The notes: a model not told the origin generated them from the sequence alone. Shown: positions 20,423 to 28,595, counted from the stretch's first letter. The stretch is 64,000 nt of DNA from Burkholderiales bacterium (GCA_020854105.1 JADZGB010000002.1:251695-315694); one strand, 5' to 3'. Numbers and translations: made by a program.

Positions 20423-21516
20423 CAGATTTGCATCCAGATCAGGTTGCGCAGCGGAACCACGGTCTCGAACACCCGGTAGCGGTAGCACTGCCAGTTGTCG
20501 TCGGCGCTCACGTCGATGTTGCCACCTGCCCAGCTCGGGAACGCGGTCGTGATATCGCATGCGCCGCCTTCCTCGGTCGGCTTTTCCGGCTGGGCGCTTC
20601 GCGCCACCACGGCAAGCCGCATTGCGAGCACCTGGCGCCAGCCGTCCGCGCCTGCCGGAGCGCTGTTGGAATAGCTGTCCACGATGCCGTCGTTCGGGAC
20701 CCCGCCGCCGGCGCCGTCGTCCTTGCCGTACTCCGCCTTCATCTGCACGATCTGCTCGGTGACTACGTTGATGTCCGTGTTGACCAGCGTGCGTTCGATC
20801 TCCAGGCGGTTGTCGACGATGCGGTAGATGTTCCGCTGAGGCATCTGGCCGAGGTTGTAGAGGAATCCGGCCGTGCTGTAGGAGATGCCCAGCCCGCCTG
20901 GTTTGTTGTAGCGCGCCGGGACATTCTTGCCGGTGGGATCCTTGTACATTCCGCTGTTGTGGATGACGTTGTCGCTCTTTCCCGGCGTGCCGGGTGTTTC
21001 CGTCACCTGCGCCAGCGTGCAGTCCTTGCCGGCCTCGACTGCGACGACCAGATCCCCCGGGATGAACCCGTAGCGGTTGTCCACCTTGTAGGTTGCGGCC
21101 GGGGAAGGCATGGCCTGAATGAGCTTGGCCGGATCCGCCAGCAGGTCGGAATCGCCGATAAGGATGGTGATGGTGTCGGGATCCTTGTCGGTCGCGCCGG
21201 GTTCGATGACGACCGGCGCGAGGGTGAATTCGAGATCCTCGTCCGCGACCTCGTCATACGCGACGATCTTGCAGCCGAGCAGCGCGGCGTTGTTGATGCC
21301 ATAACCCGCCATGCGCACCTCGCGCTCTACCATGTACAGCGACATTGCGCCGTTCTGCTGGGCGTCGCCGCCGCTGGTGGACGTACGCTTGATTCCTTCG
21401 GATACCGCGAAGGTCTCGAAGATGACCAGCGTGGCTATCAGCGAGATCGCAACCGCGACCATCAGTTCGATGATGCTGAAGCCGCGCTGCCCGGACGTGT
21501 GGATCGACAGGGTCAT
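20422..21516 (-). CDS. pilW: Minor pilin PilW
   Basis: The 364 aa prepilin-like protein has the class III leader SGQRG/FSIIELMVAVAIS with Glu5 after the predicted PilD cleavage site, followed by a long C-terminal domain with several cysteines (LLGCK, GKDCTL, GGACD, NWQCYRYR). PilW is a large minor pilin of the tip priming complex and is needed for assembly and PilY1 export. It starts 10 bases after pilV, with AGAGG upstream, and shares a base with pilX at its end. Confidence 0.9.
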   Translation of the reverse strand: MTLSIHTSGQRGFSIIELMVAVAISLIATLVIFETFAVSEGIKRTSTSGGDAQQNGAMSLYMVEREVRMAGYGINNAALLGCKIVAYDEVADEDLEFTLAPVVIEPGATDKDPDTITILIGDSDLLADPAKLIQAMPSPAATYKVDNRYGFIPGDLVVAVEAGKDCTLAQVTETPGTPGKSDNVIHNSGMYKDPTGKNVPARYNKPGGLGISYSTAGFLYNLGQMPQRNIYRIVDNRLEIERTLVNTDINVVTEQIVQMKAEYGKDDGAGGGVPNDGIVDSYSNSAPAGADGWRQVLAMRLAVVARSAQPEKPTEEGGACDITTAFPSWAGGNIDVSADDNWQCYRYRVFETVVPLRNLIWMQI

Positions 21517-21526
21517 CTCTGTCCTC

Positions 21527-21961
21527 TCAGCAGCAGTTGATGGAGGTCGTCACGGTGAACTGGTGCGGATCCGGCTGGGGATCCTTCGCAGCGTCCTCGG
21601 GCGACTGCCAGAAGATCGTCACGGTGACGTTCGTGCCGTCCACCTCGATCTCGGGCGGGTTGTCCGCCACGCCCGGCAATGCGGCGGTGACCTGATCCAG
21701 CCAGGGCTCGAGCGCGGCGCTCGGTGCGCCGCCGGCATAGTCGTAGTCGGCGATGTTGTCGCGGTTCACCCAGATCTGGCCGATGATCTGGTTGGCGTAG
21801 AAGCTGGCATCGGTCCGGTACTTCGCCTCCGACACGTTGGTCACTGCCATCGCCTGCATGCCGACGAGCGAGAGCACGCCCAGCGAGAACAGCAGGATCG
21901 CGATCATCGCTTCGAGCAGAAGCGCGCCGCCTTGCTTGGTCGAGAATGCGCGATGATGCAT
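21527..21961 (-). CDS. pilV: Minor pilin PilV
   Basis: The 144 aa product has the prepilin segment STKQGG/ALLLEAMIAILLFSLG with Glu5 and the typical PilV sequence GVLSLVGMQAMAV. It ends in a Cys pair (SINCC). PilV is a core minor pilin beneath the PilY1 tip. GAGGAG seven bases upstream supports the ATG at 21961. It lies between the FimT-like pilin and pilW in a tight operon. Confidence 0.9.
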   Translation of the reverse strand: MHHRAFSTKQGGALLLEAMIAILLFSLGVLSLVGMQAMAVTNVSEAKYRTDASFYANQIIGQIWVNRDNIADYDYAGGAPSAALEPWLDQVTAALPGVADNPPEIEVDGTNVTVTIFWQSPEDAAKDPQPDPHQFTVTTSINCC

Positions 21962-21972
21962 CAGAGTTCTCC

Positions 21973-22488
21973 TCAGGGGCATACACGAGGATCGGGGGCG
22001 GCGACGGCTGGATCGCACATCTTGAGCGACCCGCCCGGCGTCACCGTTATACGCAGCGGACGCTCGCCGTCGATGTCCAGGCTCGAGTCCACGTCGACCT
22101 GAGTGATCGAGTCGCTTCCATCGTCATTTGCGATGATCCAGCCCATGCCGTTGAAGGTGAGGATCGTCGCGGCGTCCGGTTGCGTGATGGAAGTGGCGTT
22201 GGCCGAGCCTTCCTCGACGCGCCGCTGCAGTTCCTCGCCATCGGAGACGCGTGAGACGGTCCAGATGGTCTCGCCGGTCAGTTCGAATTGAACTGCGGTG
22301 TTGAATTGGATGGCCTGCGTGCGCGCGAACTGCATGCCGTTCAGGATGGCCTCAGCGGCATTGCGGATCTGCGCATTGGCCATCCAGGCGCTGAAGCTCG
22401 GCATGGCCACCAGGATCAGCATCGCGACGATGACCAGCGCAATCATCAGCTCGATCAGCGTGACCCCGCGTTGGAGGGCGGCATGCAT
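21973..22488 (-). CDS. fimT: GspH/FimT family minor pilin
   Basis: The 171 aa product has the N-terminus ALQRG/VTLIELMIALVIVAM with Glu5 and, like GspH/FimT proteins, a hydrophobic segment then SFSAWMANAQIRNAAEAI and ARTQAIQFNTAVQF. FimT/FimU proteins couple the tip complex to the major pilin fibre, and some FimT proteins bind DNA during uptake. The ATG at 22488 is one base from the pilE stop. The C-terminus has a Cys pair (KMCDPAVAAPDPRVC). FimU would be an equally fair name. Confidence 0.87.
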   Translation of the reverse strand: MHAALQRGVTLIELMIALVIVAMLILVAMPSFSAWMANAQIRNAAEAILNGMQFARTQAIQFNTAVQFELTGETIWTVSRVSDGEELQRRVEEGSANATSITQPDAATILTFNGMGWIIANDDGSDSITQVDVDSSLDIDGERPLRITVTPGGSLKMCDPAVAAPDPRVCP

Positions 22489-22489
22489 G

Positions 22490-22918
22490 TCAGCAGCTCC
22501 CGTCCTTCCTGACCACCCAGCAGTCGTCCGAGTCCGTCCAGCCATCGGGAACGCCGGTGGTAGCCCGATTGTTTGCCTCGTCGATGGTGAAGGCGAATCC
22601 CAGAGCCGGGCTGCCGTCGTTGCCGCTGGCGGTGATCGTGTAGGTGGTTGCGTCCGATTCGCAGGCGAAGGTGAAGCGCTCGGTCGCCGCCGGCGTGGTG
22701 GCGACCGTGCCCTCGTCGCAGGCGTCCGCGTAAGTGCGGTTGTCCTGGAAGAACTGCTCCATCTTCACGCGGTGGCCGGCAAGAATGGAGAAGGCTTCCG
22801 GCAGCGCACCGCGAATCACGTAGTCGCGATAGGACGGAATGGCGATGGCGGCCAGGATCGAAATAATGACGACCGTGACCATCAGTTCGATGAGGGTGAA
22901 ACCGCGCTGCCTGACCAT
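22490..22918 (-). CDS. pilE: PilE-like type IV pilin
   Basis: The 142 aa product has the leader MVRQRG and FTLIELMVTVVIISILAAIA with Glu5, then the PilE-type YRDYVIRGALPEA and KMEQFFQDNRTYADAC. A C-terminal D-loop is bounded by DDCWVVRKDGSC. This matches the minor-pilin PilE of betaproteobacterial pilV-W-X-Y1 clusters rather than the major pilin PilA. It is the first gene of the operon here, whereas in Pseudomonas pilE comes last. GAGG seven bases upstream supports the ATG at 22918. Confidence 0.88.
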   Translation of the reverse strand: MVRQRGFTLIELMVTVVIISILAAIAIPSYRDYVIRGALPEAFSILAGHRVKMEQFFQDNRTYADACDEGTVATTPAATERFTFACESDATTYTITASGNDGSPALGFAFTIDEANNRATTGVPDGWTDSDDCWVVRKDGSC

Positions 22919-22949
22919 GCTTCGACCTCGCTGCGTTCGAGTTGTCGGA

Positions 22950-22979
22950 ATCGTAGAAACCCACCTGACATGTCGGCAA
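22950..22979 (-). promoter_or_regulatory. Weak candidate promoter of the pilin operon
   Basis: On the minus strand TTGCCG (22979-22974) and TACGAT (22955-22950) are 18 bases apart, each with four of six consensus bases. A start near 22943 would give a leader of about 25 bases. I see no sigma-54 type GG-N10-GC element here. Confidence 0.3.
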
Positions 22980-23153
22980 GAACGGCCGATGGCCGGTTGT
23001 CTGGAGGGAATGAGCGGTCGGGCGCCGCCTGGGAAGCGGGGCGAGCCGGCGGAGGCGGTCTGGCGCAAGAGGGGTGCCAGTGAAGTAGCGCGCCCCAATG
23101 CCCGAGGCAGACTGGCCTTCCCTGGCTGTTGTTCGGACAGGTCAGATGCGAAT

Positions 23154-23182
23154 TAGACACAGTCCAATTGCTGGACTATACT
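23154..23182 (+). promoter_or_regulatory. Promoter of the Fur-family gene with an embedded operator
   Basis: TAGACA (23154-23159) and TATACT (23177-23182) are 17 bases apart, each with five of six sigma-70 consensus bases. The inverted repeat AGTCCA-ATTGC-TGGACT at 23161-23177 fills the spacer and touches the first base of the -10. This is the layout expected of an autorepressor site. Confidence 0.7.
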
Positions 23183-23192
23183 GACCGGCACG

Positions 23193-23645
23193 ATGGACAT
23201 GACTCGGCATTCGCGCAGCAATCTGGCCGGCGTATTACGGCAGCACGGCATCAATCCGACGCACCAGCGGATCGAGATCGCTCGCGCCCTGTTCGCCCGG
23301 TTCGAGCACCTTAGCGCCGACCAGATTCTCGCCCTGGTCAACGAGGGGCATCCCGAGACCTCACGGGCAACGGTCTACAACACCTTGAATCTGTTCGTGC
23401 AGAGGGGGCTGATCCGGGAGGTGATCGTGGATCCGAGCAAGGTCTTCTACGACCCGAACACACAGCCCCACTACCACATCTACGACGTGCGCACCGGCCG
23501 CCTGGCCGACATCGACGCCGACAGCGTGCGGGTCACCGGTCTGCCGGACCTGCCTCCGGGAATGGTCACGGAAGGGGTGGACATCATCCTTCGCGTGCGC
23601 TCCGCTGCCCCGGAAAGCGAGGCAGCGGTGCAGGGTGCGGCCTAG
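23193..23645 (+). CDS. Fur-family (Irr/PerR-like) transcriptional regulator
   Basis: The 150 aa product has the Fur winged helix (GINPTHQRIEIARALF, SRATVYNTLNLFVQRGLI) and a dimerisation domain with PHYHIYDVRTGRLADI. It contains no cysteine, so it lacks the structural zinc site of Fur and Zur, and its HYH segment resembles the haem/metal region of Irr-like proteins; the ligand is inferred only. The ATG at 23193 lies about 10 bases after a strong -10, so the transcript would be almost leaderless; ATG 23199 is an alternative. Its TAG stop interlocks with that of the convergent hydratase gene in CTAG. Confidence 0.85.
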   Translation: MDMTRHSRSNLAGVLRQHGINPTHQRIEIARALFARFEHLSADQILALVNEGHPETSRATVYNTLNLFVQRGLIREVIVDPSKVFYDPNTQPHYHIYDVRTGRLADIDADSVRVTGLPDLPPGMVTEGVDIILRVRSAAPESEAAVQGAA

Positions 23646-24424
23646 CGCCCGCTGAAGCGAGCGGGTCGCTTCTCCAGGAACGCGCTCACTCCTTCCCGGA
23701 AATCGGCGGTCCGGGCTGCTTCACGCTGCAGCTCCGCCTCGAGAGCCAGTTGACGTTCCGCGTTGTTTTGTGACGAAGCGTACAAGGCCTTCTTGATCAG
23801 GCCATAGGCCTTGGTCGCCCCGGCCGCGAGCTGCCCGGCGATGCGGCGCGTCTCGGCCTGCAGCGCTGCGTCGTCGACGCACTTCCAGATCAGTCCCCAG
23901 GATTCGGCCTGTTCGGCCGTGACCGGTTCGGCGAGCAGGGACATCCCCAGTGCCCGTGCCTGCCCCACCAGGCGGGGGAGGACGTAGGTGCCGCCTGCGT
24001 CGGGGATCAGACCGATGCGGCTGAACACTTGCATGAAGCGCGCCGAGCGCGCGGCGATCACGATGTCTGCGGCGAGCGCGATATTGCAGCCGGCACCCGC
24101 GGCCACGCCGTTGACCGCGCAGATCACCGGTATTGGCAGATCGCGCAGCCCGAGGACCAGCGGGTTGTAGTTGCGCTCCAGGGTAGTGCTCACGTCCGAA
24201 TTGCCGGCCATCGCCGGCTCGCTCAGATCCTGACCGGCGCAGAATCCCCGTCCGGCGCCCGTGAGCACGAGCACGCGCAGCGACGCCTTGGCACGCACGC
24301 GCGTCATCGCGTCGCGCAGCTCCTGGTGCATCGCTTCGGTGAAGGCGTTGAGCTTCTCCGGCCGGTTGAGGGTGATGGTGGCGATCCCGTCGGCAATGTC
24401 GAATAGAATGGTCTCGTAGGGCAT
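23642..24424 (-). CDS. Enoyl-CoA hydratase/isomerase, PaaG-like
   Basis: The 260 aa crotonase-fold protein resembles PaaG, the 1,2-epoxyphenylacetyl-CoA isomerase. It has GRGFCAGQDLSEP for the oxyanion hole, VNGVAAGAGCNIALAADI, and Asp rather than Glu in GLIPDAGGTY, which favours isomerase over hydratase. No other paa genes are nearby, so it may act on another acyl-CoA. GAAGGAA eight bases upstream supports the ATG at 24424, which was chosen over an upstream in-frame ATG. It is divergent from a second crotonase gene 68 bases away. Confidence 0.85.
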   Translation of the reverse strand: MPYETILFDIADGIATITLNRPEKLNAFTEAMHQELRDAMTRVRAKASLRVLVLTGAGRGFCAGQDLSEPAMAGNSDVSTTLERNYNPLVLGLRDLPIPVICAVNGVAAGAGCNIALAADIVIAARSARFMQVFSRIGLIPDAGGTYVLPRLVGQARALGMSLLAEPVTAEQAESWGLIWKCVDDAALQAETRRIAGQLAAGATKAYGLIKKALYASSQNNAERQLALEAELQREAARTADFREGVSAFLEKRPARFSGR

Positions 24425-24452
24425 CGTTGGGTTCCTTCGCTGTCGATGCCCG

Positions 24453-24458
24453 ATTATA
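24453..24458 (-). promoter_or_regulatory. -10 element for the PaaG-like gene
   Basis: A perfect TATAAT lies on the minus strand in the 68-base divergent gap. It would start transcription about 20 bases before the gene. No convincing -35 is seen. Confidence 0.45.
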
Positions 24459-24492
24459 GGATTCTTCCTCACACACGGACCATCGTCGAACC

Positions 24493-25275
24493 ATGAACTA
24501 CGACAACATCCTGGTCGAGACGCGCGGCAAAGTCGGCCTGATCACGCTCAACCGGCCCAAGGCGCTCAACGCGCTGTCTCCCGATCTCATGCGCGAGCTG
24601 TCACAGGCGGTGCAGGCGCTCGAAGCCGACGAACAGATCGGGGCCATCGTCATCACGGGAAACGAGAAGGCCTTCGCCGCCGGTGCCGATATCAAGGCGA
24701 TGAAGGAATGGGGCTACATGGACGTGTACAAGTCCGACTTCATCACCGCGGAGTGGGAGTCGGTCGGCCGCTGCCGCAAGCCGGTCATTGCCGCCGTTGC
24801 GGGATTCGCGCTGGGCGGTGGCTGCGAACTGGCGATGATGTGCGATTTCATCCTGGCCGCAGACACCGCCAGGTTCGGACAGCCCGAGATCAACCTCGGC
24901 GTCATTCCCGGTGCCGGCGGTACCCAGCGGCTGCCGCGCTTCGTCGGGAAATCGAAGGCGATGGAGATGGTGCTCCTGGGGCAGGGGCGCTACATGGACG
25001 CGCAGGAGGCAGAGCGCTGCGGACTGGTGAGCCGCATCGTCCCGGCTGCCGAACTGGTGGACGAGGCCGTGCGCACGGCCCAGAAGATCGCCGAACTCAG
25101 CCTGCCCATCGTCATGATGGCGAAGGAATCGGTGAATCGCGCCTACGAGAGCACGCTCGCCGAGGGCGTGCGTTTCGAGCGCCGCCTGTTCCATTCGGCT
25201 TTCGCCACCGAGGATCAGAAGGAGGGCATGGCGGCCTTTGCCGAGAAGCGCAAGCCGGCCTTCAGGAACCGCTGA
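24493..25275 (+). CDS. Enoyl-CoA hydratase
   Basis: The 260 aa crotonase has both catalytic glutamates of a true hydratase: one in [12 protein letters not shown] and one in [21 protein letters not shown], plus the oxyanion loop [11 protein letters not shown]. It adds water to trans-2-enoyl-CoA in beta-oxidation, probably with short-chain substrates. The N-terminus [22 protein letters not shown] matches family starts. It is divergent from the PaaG-like gene and stands just upstream of tRNA-Thr; no thiolase or dehydrogenase is adjacent. Confidence 0.92.
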   Translation: MNYDNILVETRGKVGLITLNRPKALNALSPDLMRELSQAVQALEADEQIGAIVITGNEKAFAAGADIKAMKEWGYMDVYKSDFITAEWESVGRCRKPVIAAVAGFALGGGCELAMMCDFILAADTARFGQPEINLGVIPGAGGTQRLPRFVGKSKAMEMVLLGQGRYMDAQEAERCGLVSRIVPAAELVDEAVRTAQKIAELSLPIVMMAKESVNRAYESTLAEGVRFERRLFHSAFATEDQKEGMAAFAEKRKPAFRNR

Positions 25276-25316
25276 AGCCACTGGAGCGCGCGTGTCACGG
25301 CCGCCCTGCAAGCGGC

Positions 25317-25322
25317 TATAAT
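25317..25322 (+). promoter_or_regulatory. -10 element of tRNA-Thr
   Basis: A perfect TATAAT ends 10 bases before the mature 5' end of the tRNA. The -35 region (TGTCAC) is weak. Confidence 0.55.
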
Positions 25323-25332
25323 TGCGCGCCTC

Positions 25333-25408
25333 GCCGGTGTAGCTCAGTTGGTAGAGCAGCGCATTCGTAATGCGAAGGTCGGGAGTTCGACTCTCTTCAC
25401 CGGCACCA
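25333..25408 (+). tRNA. tRNA-Thr (anticodon CGT)
   Basis: The 76-base sequence folds as a cloverleaf. The acceptor GCCGGTG (25333-25339) pairs with CACCGGC (25398-25404), the D arm contains AGCTCAGTTGGTAGAGC, the anticodon loop TTCGTAA is closed by GCGCA/TGCG pairs, and the T arm contains GTTCGA. A and an encoded CCA follow. It reads ACG codons. Confidence 0.97.
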
Positions 25409-25415
25409 GTTTGAC

Positions 25416-25446
25416 CACGAGGGCCACCCGCGCGGTGGCCCTCGTG
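25416..25446 (+). terminator. Strong hairpin after tRNA-Thr
   Basis: CACGAGGGCCACC and GGTGGCCCTCGTG form a perfect 13-bp stem around a CGCGC loop, 7 bases after the tRNA. The following CTTGAAG is only weakly T-rich, so this is either a terminator or an RNA end-stabilising hairpin. Confidence 0.65.
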
Positions 25447-25511
25447 CTTGAAGCCTGCCTACGGGTACGGTGCTTGATGGCATCTCTTCCTCATCGACCA
25501 GGAGATCCTTC

Positions 25512-26039
25512 ATGCCTACCGTATCCGCCTTCTCTTCCCAGGCGCAGCGCCTGCGCGAACTCATCCGCGATGTCCGATTCGCGATGCTCACCACGCGCGC
25601 GGTGGACGGCACGCTGAGCAGCCGACCCATGACGACGCTGCAGACCGACTTCGACGGCACCCTGTGGTTCCTTGCCGCGGCCGATTCCCTGAACGCGATG
25701 GACATCGAGCAGCGGCCCAAGGTGAATCTGGGCTACGCGTCCCCGGACAGCGGCCGCTACGTTTCCGTTTCAGGGACCGCGCGAGTGATGCACGACCGGG
25801 CGAAGGCGCGCGAACTGTGGCAGCCGCAGTTCCAGGCCTGGTTTCCCGGCGGCGCCGACGATGACAATCTGGCCGTGGTGCAGGTGGAGATCGCCAGCGC
25901 GGACTATTGGGAGATCGCCGCCAGCAAGGGCGAGCAGGTGTACGCCGCCGAAGGCGGCAGGGAGGCGATCGGCACGCAGACGCACGTCCAGTTCAGTACG
26001 GCGGCGCAGGAACATCCCAGACCGCAGGGGCGCTGCTGA
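25512..26039 (+). CDS. Pyridoxamine 5'-phosphate oxidase-fold (general stress protein 26-like) protein
   Basis: The 175 aa product has the split-barrel FMN-binding fold of the pyridoxamine-phosphate oxidase superfamily, close to general-stress proteins of the GS26 type: RFAMLTTRAVDGTLSSRPM, DGTLWFLAAADS, VNLGYASPDSGRYVSVSGTA and AWFPGGADDDNLAVVQVE. Such proteins bind FMN or FAD; the reaction is unknown. AGGAG seven bases upstream fixes the ATG at 25512. It stands alone after the tRNA hairpin and 103 bases before the next gene. Confidence 0.82.
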   Translation: MPTVSAFSSQAQRLRELIRDVRFAMLTTRAVDGTLSSRPMTTLQTDFDGTLWFLAAADSLNAMDIEQRPKVNLGYASPDSGRYVSVSGTARVMHDRAKARELWQPQFQAWFPGGADDDNLAVVQVEIASADYWEIAASKGEQVYAAEGGREAIGTQTHVQFSTAAQEHPRPQGRC

Positions 26040-26142
26040 TCGACGGGGTCGTACGGGGCGCAGATCGACGGCACAGCCATTGCCGCAGCCAGAGTCATCC
26101 GCAGCGTGCGAAAGGAACTCAACGCAGATCTCTGGAGGCATC

Positions 26143-27201
26143 ATGCGCAAGACACCACTCAGTCTCGCCCTGTTCGCGGCGTTCGCACTTGCCGGCCCCG
26201 CGCCGCTGCTCGCGTCCGACGACAGCACGTCGCGCTCGCCGGGCGCGGATCCCCCCGCGGGCGAGCGCCTGCCGGCATCGCCCGGCAGTGCGCAATCGTC
26301 CGGCGATTCGTCCAGCGAGCAGCCCTCGGTCACGGGCGCATCGGCGTCCAACGACCAGAGCGCAACTGGCTCCCAGTCCGATACCGCCCAATCGGGCGCC
26401 ACGAGCGCCTCGGGCAATCAGCAGGGCGGGGCGGCCATGGACGGACAGCCCGGCAGGTCCGGAGACAGCGCGGCCACCGGCAGGACTGTGACAGACCGCA
26501 TGTCGGACGAACAGATGTCCGGACCGGGACGGATGTCGGAGGGCATGCCGCCCGACCAGATGTCCGGCCCCGGCACGGGCGGGGGTCAGGAAGCACGCAG
26601 CGACGCTGCACGCATCGAGGCCTGGCGCCGCTGGCACGAGCAGATGGCGCAGCGCCACATGCAGGAACGTGACGACCCCTCGGCAGATCGTGCCTGGCGT
26701 GGCCGGGGTCCGAACGACGAGGGCGATCGGTACGGGCGCGATCGCTGGGCCCAGGATGACTACTACGATCGCGGCGCGCGCTATCGCGACCGTGGCGGGG
26801 ACTGTGGGGCTACCGCGATCATCGCCGCTGGCGTGCAGCGCCCGGGGATCAGGACTACCGCTTCGACTGCCATGGCGGACAAGGCGGCGACTACTATTCG
26901 GATCGCGGTGACTGGCGCGGGCCGCGCTGCGACCGATCGTGGGAGAAAGGATCGGGATACACCTACCGCGACGATCCCTATTACCGTGGACGCGCCTGGG
27001 ACAGGTCACGCTACGGTCAGAGTCGGCCTGGGTACCACGGCGACCGCGGGGACTGGTCTGCGCGGCAGGATTGGGGCTATCGCGATCGCTGGGGCGACCC
27101 GGGCGACTGGCGTGCCGGCGCGCAGGGATATGGCGCGCAGGGATATCGTGACGACTGGCGCGGCGGGCGCTGGCATGGTGATCGATGGGGTGAGGGAATA
27201 G
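26143..27201 (+). CDS. Secreted low-complexity protein, probably frameshifted
   Basis: As sequenced the product is 352 aa. A signal peptide (MRKTPLSLALFAAFALAGPA, ending near LLAS) leads into a Ser/Gly/Gln-rich stretch, short repeats of the MSGPG/QMSGPG kind, and from about residue 190 an Asp/Arg/Tyr-rich region. After residue ~220 (bases 26800-26806, GACTGTGGGG) the composition collapses into Ala/Thr. The frame starting at 26805 continues the Tyr/Trp/Arg/Asp/Gly-rich pattern (WGYRDHRRWR, YTYRDDPYYRGRAWDRSRYG), so one base has probably been lost. GGAGG six bases upstream supports the start. The function is unknown; it may be a surface or nucleic-acid-binding protein. Confidence 0.6.
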   Translation: MRKTPLSLALFAAFALAGPAPLLASDDSTSRSPGADPPAGERLPASPGSAQSSGDSSSEQPSVTGASASNDQSATGSQSDTAQSGATSASGNQQGGAAMDGQPGRSGDSAATGRTVTDRMSDEQMSGPGRMSEGMPPDQMSGPGTGGGQEARSDAARIEAWRRWHEQMAQRHMQERDDPSADRAWRGRGPNDEGDRYGRDRWAQDDYYDRGARYRDRGGDCGATAIIAAGVQRPGIRTTASTAMADKAATTIRIAVTGAGRAATDRGRKDRDTPTATIPITVDAPGTGHATVRVGLGTTATAGTGLRGRIGAIAIAGATRATGVPARRDMARRDIVTTGAAGAGMVIDGVRE

Positions 27202-27449
27202 GCGACATGTACGAGCGCTATCCCGGGCAGAATCCCGGGCAGGACATGGGTGACATGAGCGGCCGCGGGGGTGACTGCCCCGACGACTACCCGGGCGGCA
27301 GCGGCCAATCTTCGGGATCGCAGAACCGCCGAGGCCGGTCTGCCGCAGCGACCACGGGATGGGCCGCCGCAGGGCGGCCCATTTCCCTGGGTGATACGAC
27401 GAGGCGGGCAGCTTCGGTAAACTGCGGTCTCCACGGAGAGAGCCCCGCC
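26805..27449 (+). other. Open 3' reading frame of the secreted protein, in frame with the next gene
   Basis: These 215 codons contain no stop and keep the Arg/Asp/Tyr/Trp/Gly composition of the preceding gene until about 27300. They then run through a terminator-like hairpin directly into the enolase-family ATG at 27450. The direct repeat CCCGGGCAG lies around 27225-27243. Either a second sequence error hides the true stop or the gene end is degraded. Confidence 0.5.
27359..27386 (+). terminator. Intrinsic terminator before the enolase-family gene
   Basis: ATGGGCCGCC and GGCGGCCCAT form a 10-bp perfect stem around GCAG, followed by TTTCC. It separates the secreted-protein gene from the enolase-family gene. 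Confidence 0.7.
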
Positions 27450-28595
27450 ATGAAGATCGCCGACCTCAAGATCCACATCCTGCAAAGTCCGCTTGCGCAA
27501 CCGTTCGCCTTCTCCCAGGGCTGGGTAGGGCGCCGGTCCGCCACGCTGCTGGAGATGGTGACCGACGATGGCACCGTCGGCTGGGGTGAAGCCTTCGCGC
27601 AGGGGCTCGAGCCGCCCCAGATCGCGGCGGCCGCCATCGAGCATGCGCTCAAACCCGTGATCATGGGCGCGAACCCGCTCGACATCGAAGTGCTGTGGCA
27701 CCGGATGTACCACGCCACCCGCGACTACGGGCGCAAGGGATCCGTGGTGGCGGCGATGAGTGCGGTGGACATCGCGCTCTGGGACATCGCCGGGAAGGCA
27801 TACGGCAAGCCCGTGCACCAGTTGCTCGGTGGCGCATTCCGGGACAGGGTGCAGTGCTACGCGACCGGCTTCTATCGCATCTCCGGGCACGGTGAGGCTG
27901 CACGGCTGGGCGAGGAGGCGCTCGCGCACTATGAAGCAGGTTTCCGGGCCATGAAGGTCAAGCTCGGCTACGGCGTACGTGACGACATGCAGGTGATGAA
28001 TGAGGTGCGGCGAGCGCTCGGGGCGCGCGAGGTGCAGCTGATGGTCGATACCAACCACGGCTACGGTGTGGCCGAGGCGCTGCAGCTGGGACGCGATCTC
28101 GAGCAGTACGACCTGCGCTGGTACGAGGAGCCGGTCGCACCCGAGGACTACGCGGGCTATCGCGAGATGCGCGAGAAGCTGTCGATGCCCATCGCGGGCG
28201 GCGAGAACGAGCACACCCTGTTCGGATTCCGCGAGCTGATCGGGCAGCGTTGTGTGGACGTCGCGCAACCCGACCTGGGTTCCGTAGGCGGCATCACCGC
28301 CTGCCGCCACGTGGTCACGCTTGCCCATGCGCACGGTGTGCAGGTCAATCCTCACGTATGGGGTTCGGCAATTGCGCAGGCGGCCTCCCTGCAGATGATC
28401 GCTGCGGTGCCGGTTGCCCATCACAACGTCTTTCCGCAGCAACCGATCTTCGAGTACGACCGCTCCTCCCATCCCTTCCGGCAGCACCTGGTGCAGCAGC
28501 CGCTCGAGCAGCGTGACGGTTGGCTGGAAATCCCGACCCGTCCCGGGCTGGGCGTCGAGGTCGATCGCACGGTACTCGAGCGCTACCGCATGTGA
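27450..28595 (+). CDS. Mandelate racemase/muconate lactonizing enzyme family protein
   Basis: The 381 aa enolase-superfamily enzyme has the MR-type catalytic set. It includes KVK in FRAMKVKLGYG, the metal ligands Asp in LMVDTNHGYG, Glu in RWYEEPVAPED and Glu in AGGENEHTLFG, and a catalytic His in VNPHVWGSA with its Asp partner in VDVAQPDLG. This arrangement fits acid-sugar dehydratases or racemases; the substrate cannot be named. GGAGAG upstream supports the ATG at 27450. No sugar transporter or aldolase is adjacent; a Gre-like gene and a deacylase operon follow. Confidence 0.88.
   Translation: MKIADLKIHILQSPLAQPFAFSQGWVGRRSATLLEMVTDDGTVGWGEAFAQGLEPPQIAAAAIEHALKPVIMGANPLDIEVLWHRMYHATRDYGRKGSVVAAMSAVDIALWDIAGKAYGKPVHQLLGGAFRDRVQCYATGFYRISGHGEAARLGEEALAHYEAGFRAMKVKLGYGVRDDMQVMNEVRRALGAREVQLMVDTNHGYGVAEALQLGRDLEQYDLRWYEEPVAPEDYAGYREMREKLSMPIAGGENEHTLFGFRELIGQRCVDVAQPDLGSVGGITACRHVVTLAHAHGVQVNPHVWGSAIAQAASLQMIAAVPVAHHNVFPQQPIFEYDRSSHPFRQHLVQQPLEQRDGWLEIPTRPGLGVEVDRTVLERYRM

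Noticed and set aside
22919..23192. Extended N-terminus of PilE reaching to about 23098
   Set aside because: The prepilin leader must be short before the FTLIELM segment, and the ATG at 22918 gives a proper class III leader with a ribosome site.
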